Translations under genes and position numbers: made by a program
DNA from: Treponema bryantii
GTDB taxonomy: Bacteria > Spirochaetota > Spirochaetia > Treponematales > Treponemataceae
Assembly (NCBI RefSeq): GCF_900111035.1
Contig: NZ_FOFU01000008.1
Coordinates: forward strand, 62,001-126,000
Length of the DNA: 64,000 bases
Direction: 5' to 3'
Notes under the pieces: generated by a model
Told to the model about the DNA's origin: nothing
What the model saw: only the letters and a program-made list of their open reading frames with translations
Database searches by the model: none
In this document: positions 63,787 through 64,000 of the stretch, piece by piece
Position numbering within the stretch: the first letter of the stretch is position 1
Layout of the letters: each line of letters starts with the position of its first letter

Positions 63787-64000
63787 ATGCAAAAAATATT
63801 GAGTTTAGTTATAAAAGCTAGTCAGGATTTTATCCGTCATACAGATGAAGATATAAAAGATAATGCTCCAATTCTAAATAATTTTTTTGAAGCAGTTTCA
63901 AATGTTTACATTCCACTTTTAAGAATGCTTGAAAATCTTGAAGCAGATAAGATTAAGTGCCGTTTTGCAATCGTTTTACCTCCGGTACTTTGCAATATGC
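63787..64000 (+). CDS. GH57-type 1,4-alpha-glucan branching enzyme, N-terminal part
   Basis: The first 71 codons of a gene cut by the window edge (MQKILSLVIKASQDFIRH, ending RFAIVLPPVLCNM). The spacing and the F.IVLPPVL pattern resemble the opening of GH57 proteins with DUF1957, which branch or trim alpha-glucans. An AAGGG site precedes the ATG. The catalytic residues lie beyond the window, so the call rests mainly on context. Confidence 0.55.
   Translation, partial: MQKILSLVIKASQDFIRHTDEDIKDNAPILNNFFEAVSNVYIPLLRMLENLEADKIKCRFAIVLPPVLCNM

Overview
The window looks like chromosome of an anaerobic, sugar-using spirochaete, most likely a gut- or rumen-type Treponema. This is an inference from gene content: moderately low GC, spirochaete-style lipoprotein signals (FTSC, FASC, LTSC), a NifU-like/GGGtGRT gene pair, a DUF4912 protein beside a GH57 gene, a FeoA-FeoB fusion with rubrerythrin, and many c-di-GMP and sugar-sensing proteins. 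No rRNA, tRNA, CRISPR array, phage or complete insertion sequence was seen.

Layout. 1-5.8 kb: purC, then a YtfQRT-YjfF-like sugar ABC transporter operon. 5.8-9.9 kb, opposite strand: a membrane-anchored YtfQ-like sensor, a YesM-type histidine kinase and a YesN/AraC response regulator, converging tail to tail on the transporter. 10-17.5 kb: four exported proteins (two large FN3 lipoproteins, a small lipoprotein, a probable outer-membrane barrel). 17.5-27.5 kb: isocitrate dehydrogenase, rubrerythrin, FeoAB, an HD-GYP membrane protein, an aconitase-family hydratase and uridine phosphorylase. 27.6-32.3 kb: a cytoplasmic sugar-sensor diguanylate cyclase, a chemoreceptor and a secreted sugar-binding-like protein. 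32.4-35.4 kb: MoxR-type ATPase, VWA protein and an unknown partner. 35.5-42.3 kb: argG, a small barrel-like protein, two SpoIIE-type phosphatases and the NifU-like/GGGtGRT pair. 42.3-50 kb: ankyrin protein, TtcA-like enzyme, pncB, SDR, NagZ-like lipoprotein, RNA m5C methyltransferase, GAF-HD-GYP. 50-52.5 kb, minus strand: infC-rpmI-rplT followed by a coiled-coil protein, zapA and a DUF188 gene. 52.8-64 kb: THUMP methyltransferase, sppA and a DUF975 protein, dus, two PilZ proteins, glyQS, an aldo/keto reductase-like protein without catalytic residues, DUF3391-HD-GYP, DUF4912 and the start of a GH57 gene.

How the genes work together. Three themes dominate: sugar uptake and sensing; c-di-GMP signalling (one GGDEF, three HD-GYP, two PilZ proteins); and anaerobic iron/oxidative-stress handling.

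The most striking pattern is regulatory. At least eleven genes have a sigma70-type -10 box only 6-9 bases before the start codon and no Shine-Dalgarno sequence, so their mRNAs should be leaderless or nearly so. Other genes in the window have ordinary AGGAG sites. Four nested inverted-repeat elements sit between genes, and two terminators lie inside the coding sequence of the convergent neighbour.
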